Source: Halocaridina rubra
Lineage: Eukaryota; Arthropoda; Malacostraca; Decapoda; Atyidae
Direction of reading: 5' to 3'
Assembly (NCBI GenBank): GCA_037179515.1
Contig: JAXCGZ010019182.1
Coordinates: 22,092-86,091 of the forward strand
DNA: 64,000 bases
The first letter of the stretch is position 1, and the number at the start of each line of letters is the position of its first letter. The notes beneath the pieces were generated by a model that worked only from the letters and a program-made list of their open reading frames with translations, had not been told where the DNA came from and did no database searches. Position numbers and translations under genes: made by a program. Positions 20,955-35,650 of the stretch are shown here, one piece after another.

Positions 20955-21150
20955 ATGTGGCCACAGTGTTACAGTGGTAGCCCTTGTGACTTTGATGCGT
21001 TAAGTCGAGGGTTTGCGGCACACCACGATCTGGGGTTAGAAAGGTCATTCACTCAGGGTAATTATCACAGTTGCCTAAACCAAGTCCTTTGCAAAAGGCA
21101 CCATCCTAGCTCTTAGTAGAAAAGGGAGTATGTGGCATGTAAATATGATG
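20955..21150 (+). repeat. SINE family B copy
   Basis: A tRNA-like head (ATGTGGCCACAGTGTTACAG, then TGGTAGCCC, and GTCGAGGGTTTGCGGCACAC as B box) is followed by CACTCAGGGTAATTATCACA, GGCACCATCCTAGCTCTTAG and AAAAGGGAGTATGTGGCATG. A full-length but diverged copy. Confidence 0.8.
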
Positions 21151-21592
21151 TCCCTCTTTTTTTTTTGGAATTGGTTTTTATCAATTTCTGATGGGTTAAT
21201 ATTCATTTAAGTACACTTATCTATTGTAAGTACACTTATCTATTGTACCAAAATATTTATCCTGTCTAAGTGAATTTCCATAGCTAATTGTTGATGTGGG
21301 TCTGTCTGTATGTAGATATTATTTATAGTTTTCAGAATCTCATCGTAGAAAAGTTCTACATGAAGGTAAGGTTGTATGGATTAGACAGATTAACTGTGCT
21401 CGATGAAAATTACATTGGTTTTTTAGGGAGCAAGCTAAATGTTGCAGAAGTTAATAATTTTCTTCATCTTATATACTTATATATATATTTTTATATGATG
21501 GCAAATGTTTAGGGTACCTTGATTGATTTTTTTGCAGGACAATGCAATATTTAACTTCAAATTTCCTTTAGGTTATTGCAGAATATTATATT

Positions 21593-21760
21593 AATATTTT
21601 CCATTGGATTTTATATAGGATTATACAGGACCTTAAAGTAATATTTTCCATTGGACTTCATATAGGATTATACAGGACCTTAAAACAATATTTTCCATCG
21701 GATTTCGTATAGATTTTTGTTGGACTTGCAATCAGTATTTTCCATTGAATATATATATGG
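21593..21760 (+). repeat. ~53-bp tandem repeat, about three units
   Basis: Units begin AATATTTTCCATTGGATTTT and continue ATATAGGATTATACAGGACC. Two are nearly identical; the third and fourth are degenerate. Confidence 0.85.
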
Positions 21761-23712
21761 GCATTTCAAGTGGCAGAACATATACAGCAGACTATTTGTA
21801 ATGACTTAATATCGAGAAAGTATTTTTATTTGCTTTTATTGAATTACATATGTTGTAAAACTTTTACATCACTTTTGATCTTGAAATAGCTTGAGTATGT
21901 ATAGTATTTATGTTTCATATTCGTCTCTGTAGAGCATTATCTTTGCATTAAGTTAGACCACCATGTCTGAATCCATTAATATAGAGTCATGCAGTCCAAA
22001 GTTAGCCTTCAAAAGCAACTATAAATTTTAGGTTAATGATCATGGCTAGAAATAGGAGAATTCTGTTATTTAGGCAGAAAGCTTTCTTCATACTCTGCAG
22101 ATGAAAAAGTAAAGAAGCACCGGTGAGGTAACTTACCATGTTTTCAAGAGGTAGGTTTATTATTGCTTATTCAACTATTGAAGGTATTTAATGTTTTGTG
22201 GGCTATTTTAGCAATGTTTTAATAGGGTTTTGTGAAGCTGAAAGGGATTGTCCTTTAGCTTATGAATTGTGCCTTTGGGCATCCTGTCATTAGCTGCAAT
22301 ATGCCATGAAGGGAGACCGGGACTGTAGGCTTGTCTGGTAACTGTCTTGTACTGGTGCTCTCTTAAGTTAAGAATTATGCACTGCCGGGAGGGATAAATT
22401 AATATATGATGGACTCATAGATCAATATGTAAAACGGGTCAATTCCCTGGTTTTGCAATCTGTGTAGTCTTGATATTGGCGTATGGTAGGAGGCTGGCCC
22501 AAACCCGACTTGAAGACTCTGGCTAAGACTGAGGTTAGTCTTGAGGAATTCGCCATACGTTTTCAGTCTAGTTTACCCAATCGGCTTGGCATACGGTTAC
22601 ACTGAGTTCATGATGCAAGGGAAGGAACACGAGGACGGTCTGCTAAGCTTGCCCTGCGTGGCATAGTGTTAAGTGAAGGCTGTGAATGCTCTTAGGCACA
22701 AAACTTTTGCTATTTTAAATGGGTCATATTCAGAGGTATTGAAAAGCCCAATTTTTGTAAAAGTGTAAATGTAATTTTAGTGAATCCAATATTGGACTAC
22801 TGTAATAACCTTCAATTTTGTGGGTATGCAAGCATCGATATGCCAGACTGTTTTAACTGCTAAGGCTAAAATTAATGACAGTATGAAGGCATTTATGGGT
22901 AATATGCTATTAGCTTCAGATTTGTGCTGCATTTATGTGGTCCTAAACGAGTTAATAGTTGAATGAGTGTAGTTTCATAATGTATATGTATTTTGATCAT
23001 ATTCAAAATTTATGCAGCGAATATAATTATCAATAAATAAGTGTTAGCAATATGAAAATAATTCCATTTCTTGCTTCTCTTCTATTGGAACATAGGAAAG
23101 ACCGTCCGAATACATCTCCAAAATACCTCCTTGGTACACCATTACTAGACTATTATTTCATCATGCAAACTAAAGGTGAATGGAATTGAGGTGTCTTTAG
23201 CATAATCATTGATTATCTTGCTCTTTATCCTTTTCTCCTAATGGCAATATATAAAGATTTTGGGATTCCTAGGTCAAAATGGCCACTTGTGCTCAATAAT
23301 TTATATCCGGCTTCTTTGAGAAAGATAAAAATAAACTTGCAGTTCATATTTCAGGTTAATTTTAACTATTTTTCTGTTAGCGCATACTTTTTTTGTATTT
23401 TCTTTGTTTGCCTATTTTTATATAGAATATTCTATTTATTACATTCATTATTGTTGTGGCACATTGTGGTACTTACCTGTAGTGATCCCCTTTTTGCTTG
23501 TAAATCCTGAAACCCTGTTTGATTTTCTCAGGTATCTAATTTTGATTCTGTGCTTTTCTGTATTTTTGTAGGGGAGAAAATGTTTTTGCGCAAGTTTTAA
23601 TTTCGTCATTAATGGTTTAAATGTGTCATCGTCAACAGTTTTTGGCTTCTCCTGTCATGGCTTGCCACAGTGGACTAGTCCTCTTCGTATTGCCCTATCT
23701 CCAGCCTCCTCC

Positions 23713-25165
23713 CTTCACACAGGAGTCACTGGAGTCGGGGGAGATTCCAAGATGCTGGAAACAAGCAAATGTGATACCTATCTTCAAAAAGGGAAGGAGG
23801 GATACGGCTCTGAACTATAGACCAGTTTCCTTGACCAGCATAGTTTGCAAAGTTATGGAGAAACTACTAAGGAAACATCTCTCTCTTCACTTGGAATCCT
23901 TCAACTTTTTGTCAGTGAGGCAACATGGCTTCAGAGAAGGTAGATCAACAGTAACAAACTTATTAGAATTTTATGATGAGGTAAGCCAAATCCTACAGGA
24001 AAGAGAGGGCTGGGCAGACTGCATATTCCTAGACTTCCAGAAAGCGTTTGACACTGTTCCACATGGGAGACTTATTAGGAAGCTGCAATCAATGGCTAGA
24101 ATAGGTGGGAATGTTTTGGAATGGATAAAAACTTACTTAGAAGGAAGGGAACAGAGGGTTAGAGTAAGACACTCAGTGTCTGAATGGAGAAGAGTTAGTA
24201 GTGGAGTTCCACAGGGTTCAGTTTTAGGGCCACTTTTGTTCCTTGTATATGTAAATGACCTACCAGAGTCTGTAAATTCATTCATGAATATGTTTGCAGA
24301 TGATGCAAAGATTGTGAAGAAAGTAAAAAACGAGAACAATGGTAGAGAACTTCAGGAGGATCTAAATAATCTGTATGAGTGGTGAGAAAAGTGGCTAATG
24401 AAATTCAATACTTCAAAATGTAAGGTAATGAGAATGGGTACAAGTGCAAGAAGGCCCAAGCTTGACTACTCGGTGGCTGGAGTACAACTTCAAGAGACAG
24501 AAAATGAGAGAGATCTAGGAGTAAACATACTGGCAGATTTGTCTCCAGAAATACATATAAATGGCATAGTAAGGGCAGCATATGCATTCTTATCAAATGT
24601 AAGGGTAGCCTTCAGGCACATGGACAAGGAAATGTTTAGAAATATTTATGGAACCTATGTGAGGCCAAAACTCGAATATGCAGCCCCCTTTTGGAATCCG
24701 CACTTGAAAAAGCACATAGCTAAGCTTGAAAAAGTTCAAAGACATGCCACGAAACTGGTGCCACAAATACGCTATCTCAGTTATGATGAGAGGCTGAGGG
24801 AATTAGACTTACCATCACTCGAAGCTAGAAGAGTGAGGGGGGATATGGTGACAGTCTTTAAGTTCCTTCATGGTTATGATAGAGTGGATAGGGATCGATA
24901 TTTTGATATGGCTGGCTCTAGAACTAGAGGTCATAGTTTGAAGCTTGGTAAGAAAACTTCTTTGCAGGATGTAAGGAAATACTTTTTCAGTGTAAGAGTA
25001 GTTGATAATTGGAATTGGCTAAGCGAGGAGGTAGTTAATGCTATCTCAATCCATAGTTTTAAGGACAGGTATGATAAGTATCACTAAGTATAAAATGGAA
25101 CCGATGAGGAGACGGGAAGATACGAGCTTTGGGCTCTCTCCCGTAAACACAATTAGGTAATCACA
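23713..25165 (+). mobile_element. 5'-truncated CR1/L2-like LINE, near-intact 3' half
   Basis: It begins with GAGTCACTGGAGTCGGGGGA, homologous to ~6620 in the antisense copy, and ends with AATTAGGTAATCAC. One frame reads through the RT motifs [31 protein letters not shown] and FADDAKI, stops at TGA 24383-24385 (where the other copy has serine), then continues in the same frame to a stop at 25085. The endonuclease and 5' end are absent. The C-terminal part includes RHATKLVPQIRYLSY and RRVRGDMVTVFKFLHG. Apart from truncation and one stop it is well preserved, suggesting recent insertion. No clear target-site duplication was found. Confidence 0.93.
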
Positions 25166-25406
25166 CTACACTTCCTCTCCATGTCCATACATCTCCGTTT
25201 TTATTACCTCTCCCCCTTTTGCCTTGCGTCTCCATCCTCATCATCTTTCTCCTAGTATATCCCTCATCCTTCCTCAGGTCATACCCAAACCATCTAATGA
25301 AATCTTGTTTGAATCACATTTTCTGTAACTGCAAAGAGAGTTACATTCTTATGTCTTTGGTATCTAATATTGACTCATAGCTAAGCGATTATTGTTCGTA
25401 GTGTTA

Positions 25407-28400
25407 TGTACAGTTTTGCCTTGTCTACATTCTGGCGAGTTTATATAGTTTCTTATTGTCTTAAGAGTTACGTTTGGCACTACATCTTAATTCTTTCACT
25501 CACAAAGCTGTACCTTCTTAAAAGTTACTTAAATGTAACAGTACAAAACATGCTCACTGTTTTCTAGTACTTCCTTCTCCATAGATTTGCAAAGCTACTT
25601 TTGTTTCTTGCCAATAATGTATCTGGGTACATCATGACTAGTGAATTCTCTTGTGTTTGTTTTTACAACCTCAGGGTCTAAATGTTTTAAGTAATTCTGT
25701 ACTTATTACTTTCTAAACAAATTCTCATCATATTATAAGGTATATCTCCTTTAGGCTTGTGTAAGACGATTTGTAACTACCATGTATTGCCGACTGGTAC
25801 ATTAATACTTATCCCTTGACTTTCCAACTTTATTTCTTTTTTGATGTGTAGAGCTTTTGTGTACTGTATTGTTTTGTGTTTCTCAATATAGTATATATTT
25901 ATCTTGTAGTTGTACCTTTACAGTATGATCCATTTTATGATATTTCAATTATTTCCTCGTGTTTAAGTTTTTCAGTTGGTAAAAGCTTCTCCTTTTTTGT
26001 GCCGTTTGTGCGGTTCCCAAACATTTTCTTTGAGCTTTCTAAGCTCTCTTCCCCAGTTCATACTCAAACAAGATTTGTTGCTGAAAAATGTAATGTCAAT
26101 AGCTGAGATTATTCTTGAACCAGAACTTGGAGGTCTCTCATGTGTATATCAATGTAGTATATAATTTGCTTGTAGTTTTATTGTTTAGAATTGTTCATTT
26201 TATGATCTTTAAGTTATTTGCTCTTGTACGTTAGTTTTTACAGTTAGTAAAAGTTTCTCCTTTTATGTACCATTTGTAAGGATGCCAAGCATCTTCTTTG
26301 AACTTCTAATTTATATGCCAAGTTCAAACGGCAATCAGATTTGTGGCTGATATGTGGATAGGCCATAGCTGCGATTTTTCATTTATCTGAATATGTAGGG
26401 ATGACAAATTAACACTAGTGTAAAATGTGTAAGAAAACTGTCACTCATTATAAGTCATTGTAGCTGCCTTTTTAGTAGATTTCCACCCTCACGTTATACC
26501 ATGTTAATGACTGCAGGGTTCTCATTCTCTGCATCTCATACCACTTCTTTGTGGAGTCGATATTTCTGACAGATCTTCCCCATCTAACATGGTAATATAC
26601 GTCTTCTGATAGCTACTTTGTCACATCCTCTCTAATATGATGGTGGATATGGCTTTTAAAGAGAAAGCCTTAAGTTTTGGATACTGGTGTAGGAATTATA
26701 CTACATATCTTGACAGGGAAAAGGAAAACCTGTGCAGGTTGAGTTTCCCTTTTTCTTTGGAGGTTTTATTTGTTATATTTATAAATATATTTTCCCTTGA
26801 AGCATGTTTTAATTGCTATTAGAAAGAATCAATCCATATCATTTATGTAATTTTCAGGAACTGTGATTTGTCTTACAAACTCTGACACAAAAATTATTTT
26901 AAGTTTTAATTCTTTGTTGCCAAAGTTCGATGCTTAGAATTAATGTGCCACAATTGCTCATAGTACAATTGAGCCTTATTTGGGACTTCTATTCTATTGT
27001 AATAACAGTTTATGTGCACTTTTGCTGCAGTATTCTTTTGTACCTCTTGTAGGTGATTCCTCTCTATTCCTATTGGATCTGATGCTTGTTCTGTGTAATG
27101 TTAAGGAAGTCTCTTCTTTCTCAGCTTCTTTTCCCACACCTATGTGGGGTCGATGAATGTTCAGAAATTTTTTTGAGATTAATTTGCCTCATCTTGTATA
27201 CATTTTGAATTTTCCTGGAGTTTTAAAAGTACTTTTTAGTATGATCATATTCTGTGTTTGTATTGCCTCACTTTCTAATTTCAAAGACCCTTCTTTTTCT
27301 GTTCTTCCTTAAAACATCAGGAATGCAGTCTTTTCTTTGTTGCAGCAGTCAATGCTTTGTCACATTCATTGGCTTTTAAAGAAATATAAGCGACTACTTT
27401 GCATGATAATATTGACTTGAGATGTTCAAAGCATTCGCCTTTTATCTTGTTTGGTTATGTTTAAAAGAAAAATGACGAATTTTGGCGCCTTAGTGTATGT
27501 TTTGTATAGGGAAGCTTGTTTTTCTTTGCTACAAAGATATGTGGTTCTATTTACCTAAAGTTTGAGATGGAATATTGAGGTATGAGTTTGATGGAATGTA
27601 CAGAAGTTATTTTAAGATACTAATGATGGTGTACTGTATTCCAAAGAATCTATAGAAGAGTAGCTGTGTATGGATTTAATTATCTTCAAGATTGGAAAAT
27701 ATACTTGTCTTATCGTCATATAAGATTTCTCACTCAGATTGATGTGGACTTTCTCTTTACATTGCAATATTTGCTTCAGTATCTTCAAGAGTATATAGAA
27801 CTTTAAGTATAGTTATAGAATTTTTAAGTTCAAAATGACATGAATATGATTCTTTATTTTCAGTATTTCTGTGCGAAAAATTAAAGGAAAGAGTGAAGTA
27901 CTGTTATTTCAGAATATTTTAATTGATGATACTGCATAAATTCTGAAGACGTACGATTATCCGAAGATGCATTTCATACGTACGATAGATCTTTACATCT
28001 ACAAACTGTCTGCGTCCATCCTCATTCGAATGGGGACTCATTGTGACTTGAGACTGCAAATAACATAAATATATAAATGTTGTTGATGCATTGTGCATTC
28101 TGAAACATGTATCCAACCCCCATTCAAATTGGGAAGTGTATGGAACATAGAATAGCCCCCCCCAAAAAAAAAAAATTGTGACAACTTATTTTCCTATGTG
28201 GGGGAAATATTTATAATTACGAGACTCCTGTGTGAAAGGAGAAAAGATAACGTAACCGTGAAGACACCGCGTACTTAACCCCTTAAATTTTAGGCTAGGT
28301 TAATTTTAACCCAAGCTAATATTTTGTGGTTCAATGCACTGGGGGTAATTGTAACATAAAGGTATGTCTGGCATAATTTCATATCGGTGTTTTAGTATTA

Positions 28401-28720
28401 ATCATAGTAGAGGTGTTCGTCTGTTAATGAGGATGTGTCCTATGCTATGAATGAACGATGTGATATAAACATCGGCCATGAGCTACGTGCGTTTACCATG
28501 ACCGGTTCGTGAGTCTCTCATTGATGGTTCTTCCACTGTATAAAGCTGGGATGTTCGTAAGCTCAATTACATGCTTTATATAGTGTTTATTTTGTGCCCC
28601 CCCCCCACAGCGAGGTTGTCAATTTTCTTCTCCCCGGCTGCCAGGTCAGTCAATCTGACACCAGATGGCAGTCATTCAGTATATTTGCCATAGTTTTATT
28701 TCCCTACATGTCGGCAAGCC
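25407..28720 (+). repeat. Left arm of a ~7-kb inverted repeat
   Basis: This arm reads as the reverse complement of 29230-32371. Matched landmarks include TCTACATTCTGGCGAGTTTA (25423) with TAAACTCGCCAGAATGTAGA (32332), AAACATGCTCACTGTTTTCT (25546) with its complement near 32205-32226, 26640-26700 with 31172-31234, and TATCCAACCCCCATTCAAA (28111) with its complement near 29680-29697. Coordinate sums drift only from about 57770 to 57925, so the arms are collinear with small indels. No conserved reading frame was found in the arms. Confidence 0.9.
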
Positions 28721-28940
28721 TCCTGGCTAGTACAGTGGTAACGCGCTGGCCTCGCATTCGCGAGGTCGACGGATCGCGCCTCGTCCAGGCAAGACTTTAA
28801 GCTGTTTACTGGGGAGGTTACTGCTGTGGCTGAGCACCAGTGGGGGTTGGGGCCTGTGCCGGTTGGCGACCACCCTATGGGTCCTCCATGACCCGTTCCA
28901 CCCATCCGTGGGTGGAGAATCTTAAAAAAAAAAAAAAAAT
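28721..28940 (+). repeat. tRNA-derived SINE, family A copy 2
   Basis: The head CCTCCTGGCTAGTACAGTGG then TAACGCGCTGGCCTCGCATT and the body TTTAAGCTGTTTACTGGGGA match the copy at 5068. The tail reads GTGGGTGGAGAATCTT followed by a run of ~16 A, the expected oriented poly(A)-like end. It lies in the central spacer of the 7-kb inverted repeat and has no counterpart on the other side. Confidence 0.88.
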
Positions 28941-29229
28941 GCAGTTTAGCTAGCTTGACATCAGATGATGGCAGTCACTGCTTTAAATCACAATGTGTAT
29001 GCCTTTACTTCTAAACATCCTTGATGTTTCGGCACTGCCACCGTCTCAAGCTACCAAGACTACTCTGAATCGACATTGACGGGAAAAAAAAAATTTGGGG
29101 GGGGGCATACGACTTTACTAAATTAAAATGGTAGAGGCAGTTCCACTGTATAAACCGTGGGCTTCTGAATATCACAGCTTTACATAGTGGAAGATGATTG
29201 GCACTAGATCGCAGTTCCACATCGAGTCC
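28941..29229. other. Centre of the inverted repeat
   Basis: This spacer contains sequence related to both arms, for example CTTCTGAATATCACAGCTTT (29159) resembling CTTATGAATATCCCAGCTTT (29372), and CTTGACATCAGATGATGGCA resembling CTGACACCAGATGGCAGTCA (28656). The centre is therefore a local multi-copy rearrangement rather than a simple fold. No gene was seen. Confidence 0.6.
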
Positions 29230-32200
29230 GTCATACAAGCTTTAAAATTAATGACTGCCATCTAGTGTCAAGCTAATCTCAATATGGCAGTTCCCCCCCC
29301 CAAAAAAAAAAATTATTAACATACTCTAGCACAATACTAGAGCAAGTTACACTACAAAGCGTGCAATTGGGCTTATGAATATCCCAGCTTTATATAGTGG
29401 AAGAATCATCAATGAAACTCCCGAACCGTTCATAGTAAACGCAAGTCGCACATAGAATGGTCGGTTTATTTCACATCGTTTATTCATAGCTAAGGTGTCA
29501 TCATCATTAACAGACGAACACCTCTTGGTTAATACTAAAACACCGATATCAAATTATGCCAGAGATTTTTATGTGACAATTAACCCCCCTATAGGAATGT
29601 AAGTTCTTAAACTAATTTTTTTTTTTTTGGGGGGGAGGGGGGGCTATTCTGTTCCATATACTTCCCCCATTGAATTGGGGTTGGATACAGGTTTCAGAAT
29701 GCATTGCATCAACAACATTTATATATTTATGTCATTTCCAAGCTCAAGTCACAATAAGTCCCCCATTCGAATGAGGATGGACACAGACAGTTTGTAGCTG
29801 TAAAGATCTATTGTATGTATGAAATGCATCTTCGGGTAATCGCACATCTTCAGAATTTATGCAGTACCATCAATTAAAATATACTGAAATAACAGTACTT
29901 CACTCTTTCCTTTAATTTTACGCACAGTATAACTGTACTTAATTAAAAGTGTATACTCTTGAAGATACTGAGGCAAATACTGCAATGTAAAGAAAGTCCA
30001 CATCAATCTTAGTGACAAATCTGATAACTACGGTAAGTTCCGGTTTTACGTCACGGACTCCCTTATCAACCAAGGGCTAGGACGGTTGCCTTCTTGCGAA
30101 AGACTTGTTTTGGCAGATGTAATCCTTACGCTGAGTGCATGCCTTTGCTAACCTCAGACCGTGACGGGGCGCGAACTCACGACCTGACGCCTCAGAGTCG
30201 GAGACGCTACCAACTGAGCCACAGCGACTACTCTGATAACTACGGTAAGACAAGTATATTTTCCAATCTTGAATAAAATAAAATCCATACACAGCTACTC
30301 TTCTATAGACTCTGTAAATTCCATCAAAATCATACCTCAATATTCCATCTCAAACTTTCGATACATAGAACCACATATCTTTGTAGCAAAGAAAAACAAG
30401 CTTCCCTATACAAAACATACACTAAGGTGCCAAAATTCGTCATTTTTCTTTTAAACATAACCAAACAGATAAAAGGCAAATGCTTTGAACATCTCAAGTC
30501 AATATCATGCAAAGTAGTCGCTTATATTTTCTTTAAAAGCCAATGAATGTGACAAAGCATTGACTGCTGCAACAAAGACTGCATTTCTGATGTTTTAGAG
30601 AAGAACAGAGAAAGAAGGGTCTTTGAAATATAATTATACTAAACAGTAGAGTACTTATAAAACTCCAGGAAAATTCAAAATGTATACATGAGGCAAATTA
30701 GTCTCACAAAAGTTTCTAAACATTCTTCGACCCCACAGAGATGTGGGAAAAGAAGCTGAGAAAGCAGAGTTCCTTCACATTAAGCAGAACAGACATCAGA
30801 TCCAACAGGAATAGAGAGGCATCACCTACAAGAGGTACAAAAGAATACTGAAGCAAAAGTGCACATACACTTATTACACTAGAAAAGAAGTCCCAAATAA
30901 GGCTCACTTGTACTATGAGAAATTGTGGCACATTACTTCTAAGCATCGAACTTTGTCAACAAAGAAATAAAACTTAAAATAATTTTTGTGTCAAAGTTTG
31001 TAAGACCAATCACAGTTCCTAAAATTACATAAATGACATAGAGTGATTCTTTCTAATAGCAATTCAAAAATGCTTCAAGGGAGAATATATTTATAAATAT
31101 AACAAATAAAACCTCCAAAGCAAAGGAGAAACTCAACCTGCACAAGTTTTTTTTCCTTTTGCCTGTCAAGATATGTAGAATAATTCCTACACCAATATCC
31201 AAAACTTAAGGCTTTCTCTTTAAAAGCCATATCCCCCATATCATATTAAAGAGGATCTGAGAGAAAAGTAGCTATCAGAATAAAACGTATATTACCGTGT
31301 TAGGTGGAGAAGAGCTGTCAGAAATATCAACTCCACAAAGTGGTATGAGATGAAGAGAATGAGAACACCGCAGTCATGAACATGGCATAACTTGAGGGTG
31401 GAAATCTACTAAAAAAGCAGTTACAATGACTTATAATAAGCGAGAGTTTTCTTAAACATTTTACAGTAGTGTAAACTTGTCATCCCTACATTTTCTGATA
31501 AATGAAAAATCTCCCCTATGGCCTATCCATTTATCAGCCACAAACCTGATTGCCGTTTGAACTTGGCATATAAAAGGAGAAGCTTTTACTAACTGAAAAA
31601 GCTAAAGTACAAGAGCAAATAATTCAAAGATAAAAAATGAACAATTCTAAAAAACAATACTACAAGCAAATTATATACTACATTGATATACACATGAGAC
31701 CTTCAAGTTCTGGTTCAAGAATAATCTCAGCTATTGACATTACATTTTTCAGCAACAAATCTTGTTTGAGTATGAGCTGGGAAAGAAAACTAAGAAACCT
31801 CAATAAAAATGTTTGGCAACCGTATAAACGGCACAGAAGAAGAGAAACTTTTACCAACTGAAAAACTTAAACACGAGGAAATAATTGAAATATCATAAAT
31901 TCGATAATTCTGTAAAGCCCTACACATCAAAAAAGAAATAAAGTTGGAAAGTCAAGGGATTAGGATTAATGTACCAATCTGCAATACATGGTAGTTCCAA
32001 TAGTCTTGCACAAAGCCTAAAGGGGATATACCTTATATGATGAGAATTTGTTTAGAAAGTAATAATAAGTACAGAATTACTTAAAACAGTGAAATCCTGA
32101 GGCTGTAAAAACAAACACAACAAACTTCACTAGTCATGATGCACCCAGATACTTTACTGGCAAGAAACAAAAGTAGGTTTGCAAATCTATGGAGAAGGAA

Positions 32201-32371
32201 GTTCTAGAAAACAATGAGCATGTTTTGTACCGTTATATTTTCAGTAACTTTTAAGAAGGTACAGCTTTGTGAGTGAAAGAATTAAGATGTAGTGTCCAAA
32301 GTCACTCATAAGACACAATAAGAAAGTACATAAACTCGCCAGAATGTAGAAGAGGCAAAACTGTACATACA
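29230..32371 (-). repeat. Right arm of a ~7-kb inverted repeat
   Basis: Reverse complement of 25407-28720. It carries a SINE-B insertion at 30038-30231 absent from the left arm, where the pre-insertion sequence (TTATCGTCATATAAGATTTC) is found near 27710. The outer boundary is sharp: homology ends at GGCAAAACTGTACATA, after which the flanks differ (CAATGATGC here, ACACTACGAAC-type on the other side). Confidence 0.9.
30038..30231 (-). mobile_element. SINE family B copy with 18-bp TSD
   Basis: TCTGATAACTACGGTAAG flanks the element exactly at 30020-30037 and 30232-30249. On the minus strand the tRNA-like head (GTCGCTGTGGCTCAGTTGGT; B box GAGTTCGCGCCCC) is followed by GCACTCAGCGTAAGGATTAC, AGGCAACCGTCCTAGCCCTT and the tail GTGACGTAAAACCGGAA. 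Confidence 0.93.
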
Positions 32372-34815
<2,444 letters not shown>

Positions 34816-34942
34816 ATTATTATTACGAATTTGTAATTAAACCATTATTTTTACAATAAATAATGTAGTTTTGGTTGAATGAACAAGAGTTAATTAAAGA
34901 TTCTCTCTCTCTCTCTCCAACATTCTATTCTACCCAATAGGT

Positions 34943-35165
34943 TGGGTGTATATATAATGTATAATGATGATGATCTTTTCTTATTGTAATCCTCTTTGTA
35001 CTGGTGGAAGAAGCCTCCATGGGTGCGTATTTACTATATTAAAAAAAAAAAAAAAATAATAATAATAATATAGTAAATAAGCGCCGAGGAGACTTCTTCC
35101 ACCAGTACAAAGAGGATTACGATAAGAAAATATCATCATCATTATACATTATATATACACCCACC
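34943..35165. repeat. Fold-back of two LINE 3' ends (~98-bp arms)
   Basis: 34943-35040 (plus) and 35067-35165 (minus) are close inverted copies; both contain GGGTGTATATATAATGTATA and AATCCTCTTTGTACTGGTGG. They meet at a poly(A)/(AAT)n centre. The right arm is the 3' UTR of the LINE fragment at 35166-35650, so the left arm is a second, 5'-truncated 3' end in the opposite orientation. Confidence 0.88.
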
Positions 35166-35650
35166 CTACCTCTGTCATATGTCTATCTAATCTACATTTG
35201 AAGGTGTCTAAGTAATACAATTCAGAATCTGAATTCCAGATCAAAACTTAGCATGAGGGTCTGCCCCAATCTTTTTTCTCTCTTTATTTAATTTTCGTGC
35301 TTTTCCCTCCAATTCCCTTATATCCTTAATCCCCTCCCTTTTTTTCCCCTCCTAAAAAAAAAAAAAGGGTACTGGCATTTATTATCCTACTAGGAATACT
35401 CTACGGTATCACCAAGCCAATTTTCACCAATTTCCCTTCTGAACCTAAATTTATCAAGATTAAATCCATTACCCATTACGAGTTCTGGTTAGATCATGAA
35501 TTTTTAAAACTTTATTAATATCACCCTTGTTAATCCCTTTAAACCATTTATACACCTCAATCATATCCCCCCTAACTCTGTGCCTCTCTAGAGAATGTAG
35601 ATTAAGTTTTTTTAATCTGCCATATGGTAGATTTAGGCATTGCAAAATAA
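35166..35650 (-). mobile_element. CR1/L2-like LINE 3' fragment
   Basis: On the minus strand the frame reads LPYGRLKKLNLHSLERHR then VRGDMIEVYKWFKGIN, KIHDLTRTRNG, and after frame breaks DTFKCRLDRHM. This is the typical C-terminal region of CR1/L2 polyproteins (RRxRGDMIxxYK...TFKxxLDxxM). It is a different family from the LINE at 5-8 and 23-25 kb. Stops and frameshifts make it inactive. Confidence 0.85.

Larger units (their letters stand above)
17477..23712. other. Gene-free stretch with SINE and MITE fragments
   Basis: No coding exon was supported in this 6.2-kb stretch. It contains SINE-B copies near 18095-18205 and 20955-21150, a MITE fragment at 19347-19513 and a ~53-bp tandem repeat at 21593-21760. 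The longest open frame (23241-23510, plus) is hydrophobic with no recognisable motif and is probably chance. Confidence 0.6.

Noticed and set aside
30716..30946. Hydrophobic 76-codon minus-strand frame in the right palindrome arm
   Set aside because: The matching left arm (~27000-27150) does not keep the frame open, so there is no sign of coding constraint.
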